Origin: Monocercomonoides exilis
Lineage: Eukaryota > Preaxostyla > Oxymonadida > Polymastigidae
Direction: 5' to 3'
DNA: 64,000 bases
Assembly (NCBI GenBank): GCA_001643675.2
Contig: LSRY02000018.1
Location: forward strand, 124,001-188,000
In this document: in pieces, positions 22,831 through 32,994 of the stretch
Layout of the letters: each line of letters opens with the position of its first letter
How positions within the stretch are numbered: position 1 is the stretch's first letter
The notes under the pieces: generated by a model
What the model saw: only the letters and a program-made list of their open reading frames with translations
What the model was told of the DNA's origin: nothing
Database searches by the model: none
Translations under genes and position numbers: made by a program

Positions 22831-24423
22831 TTAAAAGAAAACAAAATCAGAATTAATTCTTCTAATAACTTTCCTTTTTCCTTCACCTCGATTTAATGCA
22901 TTATCTTTCTTTTCTTCATCAGAATCATCGTTTTTCACATGAAGAAATCTTCTTTTTATTTTTTTCTTTTCATCCACAACAGTCTTCACTTCATCTTTCT
23001 CCTTTTCATCCATTTCATTTTTCCTTTCAATATTTATTTTCAAATGATTTTCCCATTTCTCTAAAAGATTTTCGTCGGTTATCACTTTTCCATAAAAGTT
23101 GAATCTGTTTCTTCGGGATGGAAGAGGGTAAATTGAAGATTCGGGCAGTTTCAAAAGAACTGGCCCAGAAGAATTGTGCAGAACACCACTGCAGACGAAA
23201 GCTTTCTGAATTACAGAAGGTGATAATGCAGTGTGGATGGCTTGAGGCAGAACGTCGGAAATTGCTGCTCGTTTGGAGGAAGATGAAGAAGAAGAGGGAG
23301 CCTCAAATCTGTTTATCAGTTCAGATTTGAACACGGCAAACACTCCTCTGTCCAGTGGTTGACAGAGGTGTGTGCTGTGTGGCACGAAGGTTAAAACGTC
23401 AACTTGTTGTTTTTGGAATTCTCGCCAGATCGATGGATCTGCGCGAGATGCATGCGAGTCAAGAAGGAGAAGAATGTGCTCGTTTTCAAGTGACATGCGC
23501 TTTCTTCTTTCGATGATGGAAGGCAGAAGAATGGTGAGGGCATATCTTTTGAAGCACTCGTTGTCCATCCAGCCGCTTCCATTTGCCCAAATTTCCAACG
23601 TTGGGGATAACAGGCATTTCAGCTCCTCTGGCAGCTTTGCACTTGGCCACAAAATGACTGAAGGAAAAGCATATCCGTCCGCTGCAACAGCTGCCACGAA
23701 TGTGGAATTAATCATTCTTGGTGGTTCTTTCGTAAAACCTGCTTTCGAATCTGAAGTGTGAACAACAAGCTGTTTTGTGTCTGAAGGAACGCGCGTTGAA
23801 GATTCGTCGATATTTATAATTAAAACTGGATTGAAATGATATTTTTCATGCAGCTCATCGAATGTTTTAAACCATGGTTTTCAAGCACTTCTGCACGAAA
23901 CATCCAGTCGGTTGATATCCAAATTCTTCGGAGTTTCAGTCTTCAGCTCAGGATGAAGCTTCACATGGTTATCCGTGGCAGACATTGAATCTTCAAAAAA
24001 TTGTGTATCTTCTTCATCGTTGTCGTTTATAACATTTTCTATCTGAAAAACAAATGATTAAAACATATAAATAAAAATTAAACAAACCAATTCTCTTGTT
24101 TTTTTCAAAGTTAAACATGTTCCAGACTTTGCTTCAATGTGAATAATGTCAAGAACTCTTTGTTCCTTTTCGCCCACCACTGCTGCAGGTCTGCCAATTT
24201 TTCCGACCAGCCTTCCTTTTCTCAGCGCTCGAACTGCATTTTTTATTCCAGTGAGACTAAATTCCTTAGAATTGATAGCATCAGTTATACGAACAACTCC
24301 ATCAACAACGATGTGAGCCATTCGCTCCAGCCGACTGTGATACTTCCTGTACTTACGCGAAGACATTGCGCGCTGCAGTTTTTTCTGACCTTCTTTTATT
24401 TTTATTTCTGTTGATATTTTCAT
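22831..24423 (-). pseudogene. pogo-like DDE_1 transposase, two exons, one in-frame TGA
   Basis: Model on the minus strand: exon 1 24423-24088, a 45-nt intron (GTTTGT…TTTCAG, 24043-24087), exon 2 24042-22831, 516 codons including the stop. Exon 1 encodes a helix-turn-helix-type region ('MAHIVVDGVVRITDAINSK', 'RLVGKIGRPAAV'). Exon 2 has the DDE_1 triad: Asp in 'IINIDESST', Asp in 'LLLLDSHASR', Asp in 'QPLDRGVF', spaced as in pogo/Tigger/CENP-B-type transposases. An acidic/Lys-rich tail ends it. The only visible defect is TGA at 23881-23883, in '…SCRSA*KPWFKTF', explicable by one transition from CGA or TGG. Everything else is open, so decay is recent or the stop is suppressed. Not known to be active. 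Confidence 0.75.
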
Positions 24424-24588
24424 TTTTTTAATAATATTTTTAAGATCATAATAATTTTTTATTTTTTTAATTGAAATGAAATGAAAAAAAAAATCTAAAA
24501 ATAACATTTTAAACAAACAAAAGGTTTTATGCCCCATGTAACCCTCCAATTCCACACAGAAGTTCAATGAAGGGGCTAAACCCCCCCA

Positions 24589-24614
24589 TCTCTCTCTCTC
24601 TCTCTCTCTCTCTC
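24589..24614. repeat. (TC)n microsatellite
   Basis: A run of 13 TC units inside the non-coding 5' part of the pogo-like element. Confidence 0.9.
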
Positions 24615-24778
24615 CCCATGTGAAATTGGGTTTGTTTCAAAATGTATTTATTTTTATCTGTTGAATTCATATATATACTTAAAAATCTTTAAAAATATGA
24701 AATTGTGGGAAAAGTTAATGATTAATTAAAAAAAAAGGTCAAGATAAAAAAAAAGGTCGAGATAAAATTATAACCCTA

Positions 24779-25940
24779 TATCAAAAAAATTTAAACCAAA
24801 TAACTGATTTGAATGAAAACAGTTAGAGATTTCGTTGAAAGAATTACAATTGGTGCATTCTTTCATTCTTTTAATTGTTGAAAGTGTTCAATTTAATACG
24901 GCTCATCAATCCACACAATAATCGAAACCACAAACTTTGTTGGTTATCTCGCAAAATCAAAACGATATGTTGTTAATCCCAATTGCTTCACCACACAAAA
25001 ACTAGTCAAGAAATGGAAACGATAAAGAAAAAACTTGACTTGGCAGTGGCAGCCAAGATATGCCAATCTTTTGTTTCTTTTTGATCGAACCTATAATTAC
25101 TCAAAAATATGAAATGGAAAACGACTTTTGATTTGCAATGCTTCATGGAGCAACAATTTCCAAATCAGAAATACAGACGTGTATTTCAAACTGAAAACAG
25201 TGAACAATCTTAATTCTGGAATGGAGTGGATTTGTTGTTTTGAAATTGAAGAAAAAAATAATAACACTGCACAAAAGCTTGAATAATAAGTTTCTTTTCT
25301 TTTCTTTTTCTTTTTCTTTCTTTCTTTTTTCTTTTTCTTTTTTCTTTTATTTTTTTTGAAAATATTTTTATTGTTTGCATCTGTTTCTGGATGGCTCAAG
25401 GAGTGTGCTGAATCACAAAAGAATATGAAACCTTTCAAATAATCAAATTGGGCTTGATGGAAAAGGTCCAAGACAAAATGCACAGCTTGCACAAACAACA
25501 TCAAACATCAAGAAAGAGATCGTTTGGTGAAAGTTGCTGTTCATCAGTTCCAAAAATGAGGCAGCCAAGTTCTTTGTTTGGTGGAGTGGGCAACAGAAGC
25601 TGATGTTCACTCCTTTTTTGTGACTCTTTTCAATCACTTTTTGAAAAGAAAATGCATTTGATTTCTGGTGAAGTGGAATGGAGAGAGGAAGATGGAGAAG
25701 TTGACTTTGGCAACTTGGATGAGAAAAGGAAACAAGGATGATGCTTTTGTGGATCAAATAAATCTGACAAGTGAATTTCCGATGGAATGAGTGAAAAGGG
25801 AAGCTGACATGTCTGTTCATCATTCATTATTCCTCTCAATCCAACAACAACAACAAAACGAATCAAAATGGAATGAAGTTCTGTTCTTTCCTATTTGCAT
25901 CCATTGCCATCTCAATTGCTGCAAAGATAAAATAAAAAAG
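24779..25940. other. No gene recognised
   Basis: AT-rich sequence with a T/C-rich low-complexity stretch at about 25290-25360. Small minus-strand ORFs are T-rich and hydrophobic from base composition only. Confidence 0.4.
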
Positions 25941-25948
25941 GATATTTT

Positions 25949-27029
25949 TCACTGACTTAGACTTCTGTTCATCTGAGCTTCTGCTTCTTCTCCTTCCTCT
26001 CTCCCACCGGCCACACAAATTGCTGTTCGAGCAGAATCCCACAACACATCCCTTTCTCCATTAATATCCAGATCGATAGTGAAAGATGGCTGATCAACAT
26101 ATGCGTTTTGAGCAGCAGCATATACACATCCATTGCACACAGAGAAGCATCCACTATCACCAAGTTCTCCAAAATGCTATCATCCACCTCACACACACAT
26201 TTCAGAGTCTTTGAACACTTGAAGAAGATAAAGAGGAAGAATGAGGCGACTTATACATATTTCATTGGATCGAATCAAACAATTCTCCTTCATCATCGTC
26301 ATTTCAATCACAATAAAGTGAAGGAAAAGGAGAAAAAGGAGGAGAAGTCTTCTCAAGAGACAGCACAGGAAATGCTTCAGAGAGCAAAGATAACAATGCA
26401 GCTCCACAAAAAATTGTGTTTCATTCTTGCCTTTCTTCTCTCTCTCTCTCTGTCAACCCAATTGTCTGAATAAATTGCCTGCCACCACCAAAACTGCCTT
26501 TGTTGGCATTCGAGCAGCAGTTGATTTGTTTGAAGGGATCATTTTTTTTTCACTGCTCATGTATGTCACCTCTCCCAGTCGCAACAACAGCTGGCTGCCT
26601 CATTCACTTTCACTTTCTCTCTCCTCCCTCTTTTTCTCCTCCTTCCTCATCAGTCGCCCTATTTCTTGCACTCTTTCATCCTCTGCTGCCACAACATCCC
26701 TTCTTCTCATTCTTCTCTGCAACCTTCATCTCCATCAGCCCTCCCATCCTCTCCTCTTCATTTCCATCCACATCTCCATTTTCACAATCTCATCAATCAA
26801 CGCTGCAACATTCCCCTTTCAGTTGAGGCAGCGCCATCGACTGGATGCCCATGAACTTCATCAGCATCTCGTTCATCGAATTGCCACACTCTTCCCAAAC
26901 AAAATACACATCCATCCCAGACAGAACACACGGTGGTCTCACATCCTGTATCTCCGCCACATCCATAATCGCAAACTCCTGCAACATTGGGTGTGTCGCT
27001 CCCATCAGATACTCTGCTTCCCCGCACAT
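25949..27029 (-). other. Coding-like but unresolved minus-strand segment
   Basis: Higher GC than the flanks, with protein-like but short frames on the minus strand, such as the block ending 'DQPSFTIDLDINGERDVLW' (about 26080-26030) and a 26793-27029 frame containing 'GIQSMALPQLKG'. A fragment near 26500 ('NCCSNANKGSFGGG') recalls the Gly-Gly-Gly turns of the beta-helix surface proteins. No single frame joins them and I could not place introns. It may be a decayed surface-protein copy or the 3' exons of the next gene; I am not confident of either. Confidence 0.25.
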
Positions 27030-28464
27030 CCCATTTGCAGATATTCGTTGTCTGTCCCGATGGCTGTTCTGGCAGATAACAGTGAAGCAAAAAAAGAAGA
27101 AATGTTCTGTTTCTCTTTTTGTGAGTTAAAGAAAAGATCAGCTGGAGGAGAATGATGTTTGACTGCTCTGAAAAAGGCATCTTCTTCGAGAGGCAAAATG
27201 GAAGAGCTGTTGAAAGAAGAAGAGGAAGAAGAGGAAGAAGTGGAGGAAGAGCCAGCTGTTTGTTGCTGCTTCTCTTTCATCCGAAGAAGCTCACTTCCAG
27301 AATGCGAAGGCAGTGTCATCGACAAAACTGGGTCTTCAACTGAATGCAACGAAGAGCGAGGGGAGGAGTGTGTCTTGTGCAGATGGGGAGATTGGAAAGA
27401 AGAAGAGGAAGAGGAAGAAGAAGAAACTGATGATGATGATGAAAAATGATTGATATCATCCCCACTGACCTGTCTATCTGTTCTTCTCCCTTCCTTTCCT
27501 TCTTTTCTTTCTTTTCCTCTGCCATTTTCAGATGGCGATGGAATGACAAGGCCAGACGAAGCTGAGGCAAGTCGCGAATACGATGTCAAAAACACAGAGT
27601 TTCTGTCAAAGGCTCTGTCTTCAGGTGCTTTTTGCCTCTTTCTGGATTCAAATTTGTTGGAATGTTGAGGAATCTGCCTCTTTTCATCGAAATCTCCCTG
27701 TTTCTGTTGTTTCTGTGAAAAGTCTGTTGCTTCACTCGTGTCTGCCTCATCCAGCCTGTCTTTCTCCTCTTTCCATCTTCTTTCCTCTTCCAGTCTGTCC
27801 TCAAATGCCATCCTTTCTCCCAACTGGCTGTCAAACCCAAACAGAAATGTCTTCTTTTCAGCTGACTTTTGTTCTGCCTCATGAAATTCTTCTTCTTCTT
27901 CTTCTTCTTCTTTTGTTTTGTCTGTTTCATCTTCCCCTCGAAATTCTTCCTTGTTTTCTGATGTCTCATATTGCATCTCATTTTCATTTTGAATTTCTTC
28001 TCATTTTCACAAGAAAAAAACTTCTCAATCTCTTTCTCTTTCTCTTCTCCAACCCCTTCATCATCTTCTTCTTCTCCTCCTCCTGTTGAATCATCCTTAT
28101 CGTCATCGTCGTCGTTTTCTTCTTCTGTTGTATCATCATTCAGCTCAGCAACCAATTCATCTTCGATGTTGCCTTCCCTTCTTGTCTGTTTCATCCCATC
28201 CTTTTTGGAATTGTCAACATTCTCATCTTTTGGATTCTTCTGCTGCTTCGAAGAATGCTCTTGTCCCAGCAAATCACATGTGGCTCTTCCTTTTCCATTC
28301 AGCGAATTCCTTCCTTCTTCTTTTTCTTTTTCTTTTTCTTCAATGTTAGGAGATTTCTGTGTCTTCTTCAACTCCTTCTGCTGTGCATGCTGCTGCTGCG
28401 GAGGTGAAGGCGAAAACGAAGGAGGGAAAAGAAATGAGTTAAATGGAGGGTATCCAAAAGGCAC
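27005..28464 (-). CDS. Acidic / Ser-rich low-complexity protein of unknown function, frame break near 28.0 kb
   Basis: Two overlapping minus-strand frames look coding: 28464 to about 28010 (Pro/Gln-rich start, then Asp/Glu/Lys-rich) and 27976 to 27005 (323 residues; Glu run, charged coiled-coil-like segment 'MAFEDRLEEERRWKEEKDRL', then Ser runs and a tail with 'LPLEEDAFFRAVKHHSPPAD'). The switch of frame lies beside a T7 run on the coding strand near 28010, so it could be a sequencing or real indel, or a small intron I cannot define. No ATG begins the upper frame and an in-frame TGA lies 5' of it, so an upstream exon is likely. Not recognised; probably a disordered nuclear or cytoplasmic protein, on composition only. 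Confidence 0.45.
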
Positions 28465-29955
28465 TGATGGACGATTGAATGGTTTTTGTTGTTTTCTGAA
28501 CTTGGTTGAAGAAGAAGAAGAAGAATGAAGAAGAAGTGGTATTTGAGGCTTTTCCTTCCATGTTGTTCAAATTGATGAAGATTTCATGAGAAAAAGAACG
28601 TGAAATTTGAGGAAGTAATATTTCTGTTGTTCAATGATTTTCTCTTTTCCTTTCCAGTGGAACTTTGTCGCATTCACAAATCAACAAACTCACTCAAATC
28701 TTCTCTTTTTCTTCGATTCCTTTTTTCTCATCCAAATCGATCTTTTTCCCTCTCTTATCCATCTCTTCACTTCCAAGCGATGTTGCTGCCTGTTCCCTTC
28801 TTCAATCATTATCAACATCAATTTCATTCCCACTCAGAATTGTCTCAGCCATTCAATCCAATCCTCAAGATCAGCATGAAATGAATAATTGTCCTTCCAT
28901 CTGATTCTGCCTTTATGTGTGTTGTTTTCACATTTTGTTTTCCAAGGCTAATCACAATCTCTTTTCTTCAAAAGCCTTTCTCTGTTCTTCAATTATTCTC
29001 TGCCTTTCTTCCCAACTTGAAATAATATTCAACCAAACAAAAATCTGTCAATATTATTAAAAAAAACCTTAGGCTTTTGCCTCTAAACTTCCATTTGCCC
29101 TGAAAAGAACATGAAGATAAAATTAGATTGTGAAATCACCATTTGAAAAAAAAATCAAAAAGATGAAATATTCAAATCAAACAAACGATAAACACATATT
29201 CAATGAAAAAATATATTCCTTTCTGAAATGTCAAAGCCTTTCCAAAAAGTCTCTGTTTTTTGGCAATTTCATCTATTTGAAAACTCTCAAACGATAAATG
29301 TTGTGTCTCTTTCAGAAAAAAACACAAAAAATTTCAAAAAAGGAATAAAATAACCCACGTCACTCCATAAATAAAAAGAATTAACAAACCTCATTTATTT
29401 GAACAAGAATATCCATTTCATCCAAAACATCAATCAACAAATATCAATTTCATAAAAAACTCAATGAATCCGATGATAACAATGAAAAAATTCAAAAAAG
29501 ACAAACAAACACAAGGAAAAAATATGTGTGAAGAGCAGCAATATTTTCATCGCTCGGATCTCTTCTCTTCACTGGATAAATGAAAGTTAAATAAATAAAA
29601 TGAATTTCGGACTATTGTTTTCAAAGAAATTTGTTCATCCTGGTCATACGCTTTTAATTAAATTTTATTGCATCTCTGCAAAGTTTCATCGCATTTCTCT
29701 ATGAGAAAACAAAAAAATCAAAATGTCAATTATTTCGAACAATTCATTTTTTATTTTTCTCAGGATCGAACAAAAAAGAAATAAAAACATATCAAAAACT
29801 TATCATTATAAATTATAAATAATAGCAAATAAAATATCTCCAAGAACAAATAAAATAGAAAAAAAGAAATATTTTTTTTGTTGATTTGTGCCCATACTAA
29901 TAAAGCCAAAACGAAGAAAAAAAAGAAAGCGCCTTCTTTGTGTGGATTGATCCCC
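28465..29955. other. Intergenic; weak interrupted coding-like stretch at 28.6-28.9 kb
   Basis: Minus-strand 28650-28890 has charged, protein-like codons with two in-frame stops and could be an upstream exon or a relic of the acidic gene. The rest, 28900-29955, is AT-rich with nothing recognisable and forms the upstream region of the beta-helix receptor gene. Confidence 0.3.
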
Positions 29956-32900
29956 ATGCTGTCGGTAATATGTTTGCTTATTGGCATAATATGTGTGCAG
30001 TATCTGTGCATTGGCGCCACAAGTGCTGAGGCAGAGCAAGCAGAGAAATCAGCGAATGAACGAATTATTTATTATCTCAAGAACCCTTGGGAAGATATGC
30101 TCCAAAATGACGCAAATGATGGGAAATATACATGTGAAGTGTTTGCCGAAGGAAATGAAGATGGAAAGAAAGAAGCTGAGAAACAGATTAAAGGGATGAA
30201 TAATTGTTCAAAAATGCTGAATGAAGAGCAAAGCCGAATTGAGAAAAGAAATCCAGATGAGAAAATGAAAGAATCAATATTTTATGATGAGCAAAAAATA
30301 TGGGGAAAAGGAAGAAATTTTGGAGAGAGCATGATTGAAGGATGTTTGATTCTTCATAATTCATCGATGAAGCTCAAGTCATTGGGACTGAGGCAAAATG
30401 ATAGAGAAAATATTATCAAAGCAGGACATGGGAGCCATGTTGAATTGAATGATTGCGAAGTTGTGCCATTGAGTGAAACATCTCTATTTTGCTTGAGTGG
30501 AAGTTGTGGGCTGTTCACCAACATTTCACTCAGATCGTCTTCAACCACATTTTTGCAGACATTTCCTTCTCTGTTTTCTTCGAAAGCCTTGGAAGGGAAA
30601 TATTCTGGGAAATGTGTTGTTTCAGTGAGTTCTTCTCATTTCTCTTCTTTTTGTGTTTCCTCAGCGCCATTTCTCTCATCACCTTCTATTCCTCTTGTTT
30701 CACTCACTCATCTGTCATTTTTCAACATTTCAACAGCGACTTCAGAATGTTCGTCTTCGGCCACTTCCTTTTATCAAACATCATGTCTGATGAGCAGCTG
30801 CTCGTTCTCATCGGTTTGCGATGTTTATTATGGAGGGATTGTTCTCTCTTTGAACAACCCCTTGGCTTCCTTGACAGCTTCAAACACTTCATTCATCGGA
30901 TGTTATCGAACAAGAAATGCAAAATGTGAAGGAACTTCAGATGGAAAGTTGACTCCAGGGAGACAGAATACAACAGATAATGGAGATAATTCATTCATTT
31001 GGTGTGAATGGAACGGTTCAAAGGCTGATGTGAAATATGTTTCTTATGCAGACGGGAAATCGTGTGGAGGGGCAATTTATGTATTTAATAAGACATCAGG
31101 ATCACTTTCAGTCAAATATTGTTCATTGAACGACTGCTATGCAAACCATGCTGGAGGAGCAATCATGTGCTATTCAATAAATTCGATCAAGATCGAAAAT
31201 AACACATTCAATTCATGCACTGCTCAAAAAGATTATGGAGGAGGATTATATGCTTTTAATATTTCTTTATGCGTCAGAATAAGTGAATGTGAATTTCAGT
31301 ATTGCAAAGCACATCGAGCTGGTGGAGGACTTTATCTCGAATATTTTCAAATTTCAGGATCTAACTGTATTGGAGCAGAAAGTGGCAATGGGGAGAGTGC
31401 GTGTGTATTTGATTGCAGCTTCATTTCATGTGAGCTTGAATATGACTTTGGTGGAGGAATGTATTGCCCAGATATTCCAGTCACATTCAAAATGAGAAGC
31501 GTCCAGTTTATTTCATGTTTAGCAGTTTCAAATGGTGGAGGATTGAGAATTGGCACAGAGCAATCAACAGCTTTAAGTGACAAATATTATTGTTATTTCA
31601 TCTTCTTTCACAATTGCAGGTGCACTAATTCCACTCCATATGGCAACGATTTATCTTTTTCAGACAAGCGCAATCTCTTTTTTTCTTACAACCCATTCTA
31701 TGAATCCTATACAACGAATAACAATAACAGAAGAGTACATCGCCGATATTATAACGGAACCAGTTGGGTGGATCAGCACATAGAAAAAAAGGATTGGTTG
31801 AAGGAAGGGATGAAGGATCGGTATGTTGGGGTGAGAGGAAGCGACTCGAATGCTTTGTGCGGGATGAATGAATCTGCTCCTTGCCTCACAGTGGGGCATG
31901 CAGTGGAGTCGAGCATAGCGCAGCTGAGCACTTCAATCACAGTGCTGAGCGGGAATCATCAAAGCGAAATCTCAACAATTAACATCGAAGATAAGATAAT
32001 TTGTGTTGTGGGAAATGGAAGAGAGGAAAGTATGATTGGAACAAAATCACTTTCATTATCTTCAACAAAGCTGTTCAGTGTGACAAGCGGGCAGCTGGCG
32101 GTGGGGCATGTGGGAATCGATCACAACACAACAAGAGACTCTTCACCGAGTGTGTTTGTGGTGTCTGATGGAAGCGGATCACTTTCACTGGAGAATGTGG
32201 TGATCTTTTCAAGTGTTAATGGAGAGAAAGAAATATCAGCATCGATATTTGTGATGGCACTGTCTCAGTTGAGGATGAGTGATGTTGAGATAAAAAATAT
32301 GAAAATGAGCCAACCTCTGTTTGCAGAGCCATCAACAGAAGAATCTGTTCAAGGAGAGAGTATGTTAGTGAATGTGACAATTCGGAATGTGAATCGGACA
32401 ACAGAAGGAGATGGAGTGGTGATGGCAAAGAGTGTGAAGGGGGGAGAGACATTTGTGGTGTGGAACACAACGATTGAGGAATGTGAGTGTGTGAATGGAA
32501 ATGGAGGGGGAATCAAAGTGGAATTATTATCATCAACAAGCAAGGTTCTGATTGGAGATTCAATATCACACAGTGGAGGGACGACTTCGTTCAATCAATG
32601 CAAATGCAGGGGATATGGAGGAGGGGTGATGCTGAATCTGGCTGATGACTCATTTAACTTTGAGATCACAACAGTGAGTTTTGCTGGTTGTGCTGCAACA
32701 TTGGGAGGGAAGAATGTGTTTGTGGAAGCACAGGACTTGTCAGCTGTTATCAACAGCACTTCAATTGGATTCAATCCAGTTGTTGAGGTGAATAAAGCAG
32801 ATTTGAGTGAACTCAGTGGAAGAGAAAGAGGCAAGGCAGAGCTGATTGTTCCGCTTGTTGTGTTTTTTCGGGCATTTTCATCACCAGTATATGTGAGTGG

Positions 32901-32994
32901 GAGAGAACAAGGAAGTGAATTCAGACTGTGTGGATATGAAGATTACCCATGCAGAGGAATTGGGAATGTTGGAGAAGTTCAGTTTCCGAGTTAA
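29956..32994 (+). CDS. Beta-helix repeat surface receptor, N-terminal part, ends at in-frame TAA
   Basis: I choose the ATG at 29956 because it begins an ideal signal peptide (a Leu/Ile/Val-rich stretch from 'MLSVICLLIGIICV' to 'GATSAEA'); the frame is open a little further upstream but without an ATG. The body has right-handed beta-helix / polymorphic outer-membrane-protein-like repeats: recurring Cys-x-F/x-GG motifs such as 'CGGAIYVF', 'HAGGGLYLEY', 'FGGGMYCP', 'GNGGGIKVELL' and 'GYGGGVMLNL', and the repeat-boundary motif 'CG…PC' (near 31857 and 32930). It is a predicted secreted or cell-surface stalk. The TAA at 32992-32994 is in the same frame as the next ORF, which starts six bases later and continues the same repeat pattern, so this is probably the front of one broken or readthrough gene. 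Confidence 0.75.
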   Translation: MLSVICLLIGIICVQYLCIGATSAEAEQAEKSANERIIYYLKNPWEDMLQNDANDGKYTCEVFAEGNEDGKKEAEKQIKGMNNCSKMLNEEQSRIEKRNPDEKMKESIFYDEQKIWGKGRNFGESMIEGCLILHNSSMKLKSLGLRQNDRENIIKAGHGSHVELNDCEVVPLSETSLFCLSGSCGLFTNISLRSSSTTFLQTFPSLFSSKALEGKYSGKCVVSVSSSHFSSFCVSSAPFLSSPSIPLVSLTHLSFFNISTATSECSSSATSFYQTSCLMSSCSFSSVCDVYYGGIVLSLNNPLASLTASNTSFIGCYRTRNAKCEGTSDGKLTPGRQNTTDNGDNSFIWCEWNGSKADVKYVSYADGKSCGGAIYVFNKTSGSLSVKYCSLNDCYANHAGGAIMCYSINSIKIENNTFNSCTAQKDYGGGLYAFNISLCVRISECEFQYCKAHRAGGGLYLEYFQISGSNCIGAESGNGESACVFDCSFISCELEYDFGGGMYCPDIPVTFKMRSVQFISCLAVSNGGGLRIGTEQSTALSDKYYCYFIFFHNCRCTNSTPYGNDLSFSDKRNLFFSYNPFYESYTTNNNNRRVHRRYYNGTSWVDQHIEKKDWLKEGMKDRYVGVRGSDSNALCGMNESAPCLTVGHAVESSIAQLSTSITVLSGNHQSEISTINIEDKIICVVGNGREESMIGTKSLSLSSTKLFSVTSGQLAVGHVGIDHNTTRDSSPSVFVVSDGSGSLSLENVVIFSSVNGEKEISASIFVMALSQLRMSDVEIKNMKMSQPLFAEPSTEESVQGESMLVNVTIRNVNRTTEGDGVVMAKSVKGGETFVVWNTTIEECECVNGNGGGIKVELLSSTSKVLIGDSISHSGGTTSFNQCKCRGYGGGVMLNLADDSFNFEITTVSFAGCAATLGGKNVFVEAQDLSAVINSTSIGFNPVVEVNKADLSELSGRERGKAELIVPLVVFFRAFSSPVYVSGREQGSEFRLCGYEDYPCRGIGNVGEVQFPS

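Larger units (their letters stand above)
22751..24776 (-). mobile_element. pogo/Tc1-like DNA transposon, 2,026 bp, TA target duplication
   Basis: Ends are GGGTTATTATTTTATCTTGA (left) and the reverse complement GGGTTATAATTTTATCTCGA (right). Similarity continues for about 42 bp with an internal repeat of the TTTATYYTGACC motif. TA dinucleotides flank both ends (22749-22750 and 24777-24778), as expected for the Tc1/mariner/pogo group. It carries one minus-strand transposase gene with a DDE_1 domain, interrupted by a single in-frame TGA. Related ends occur at 43395/44405 and, degraded, at 21053. Confidence 0.85.

Noticed and set aside
26427-27155. Plus-strand 242-residue ORF as a gene
   Set aside because: Its Leu/Ser/His-rich content is what the antisense of a charged minus-strand sequence yields, and no motif supports it.
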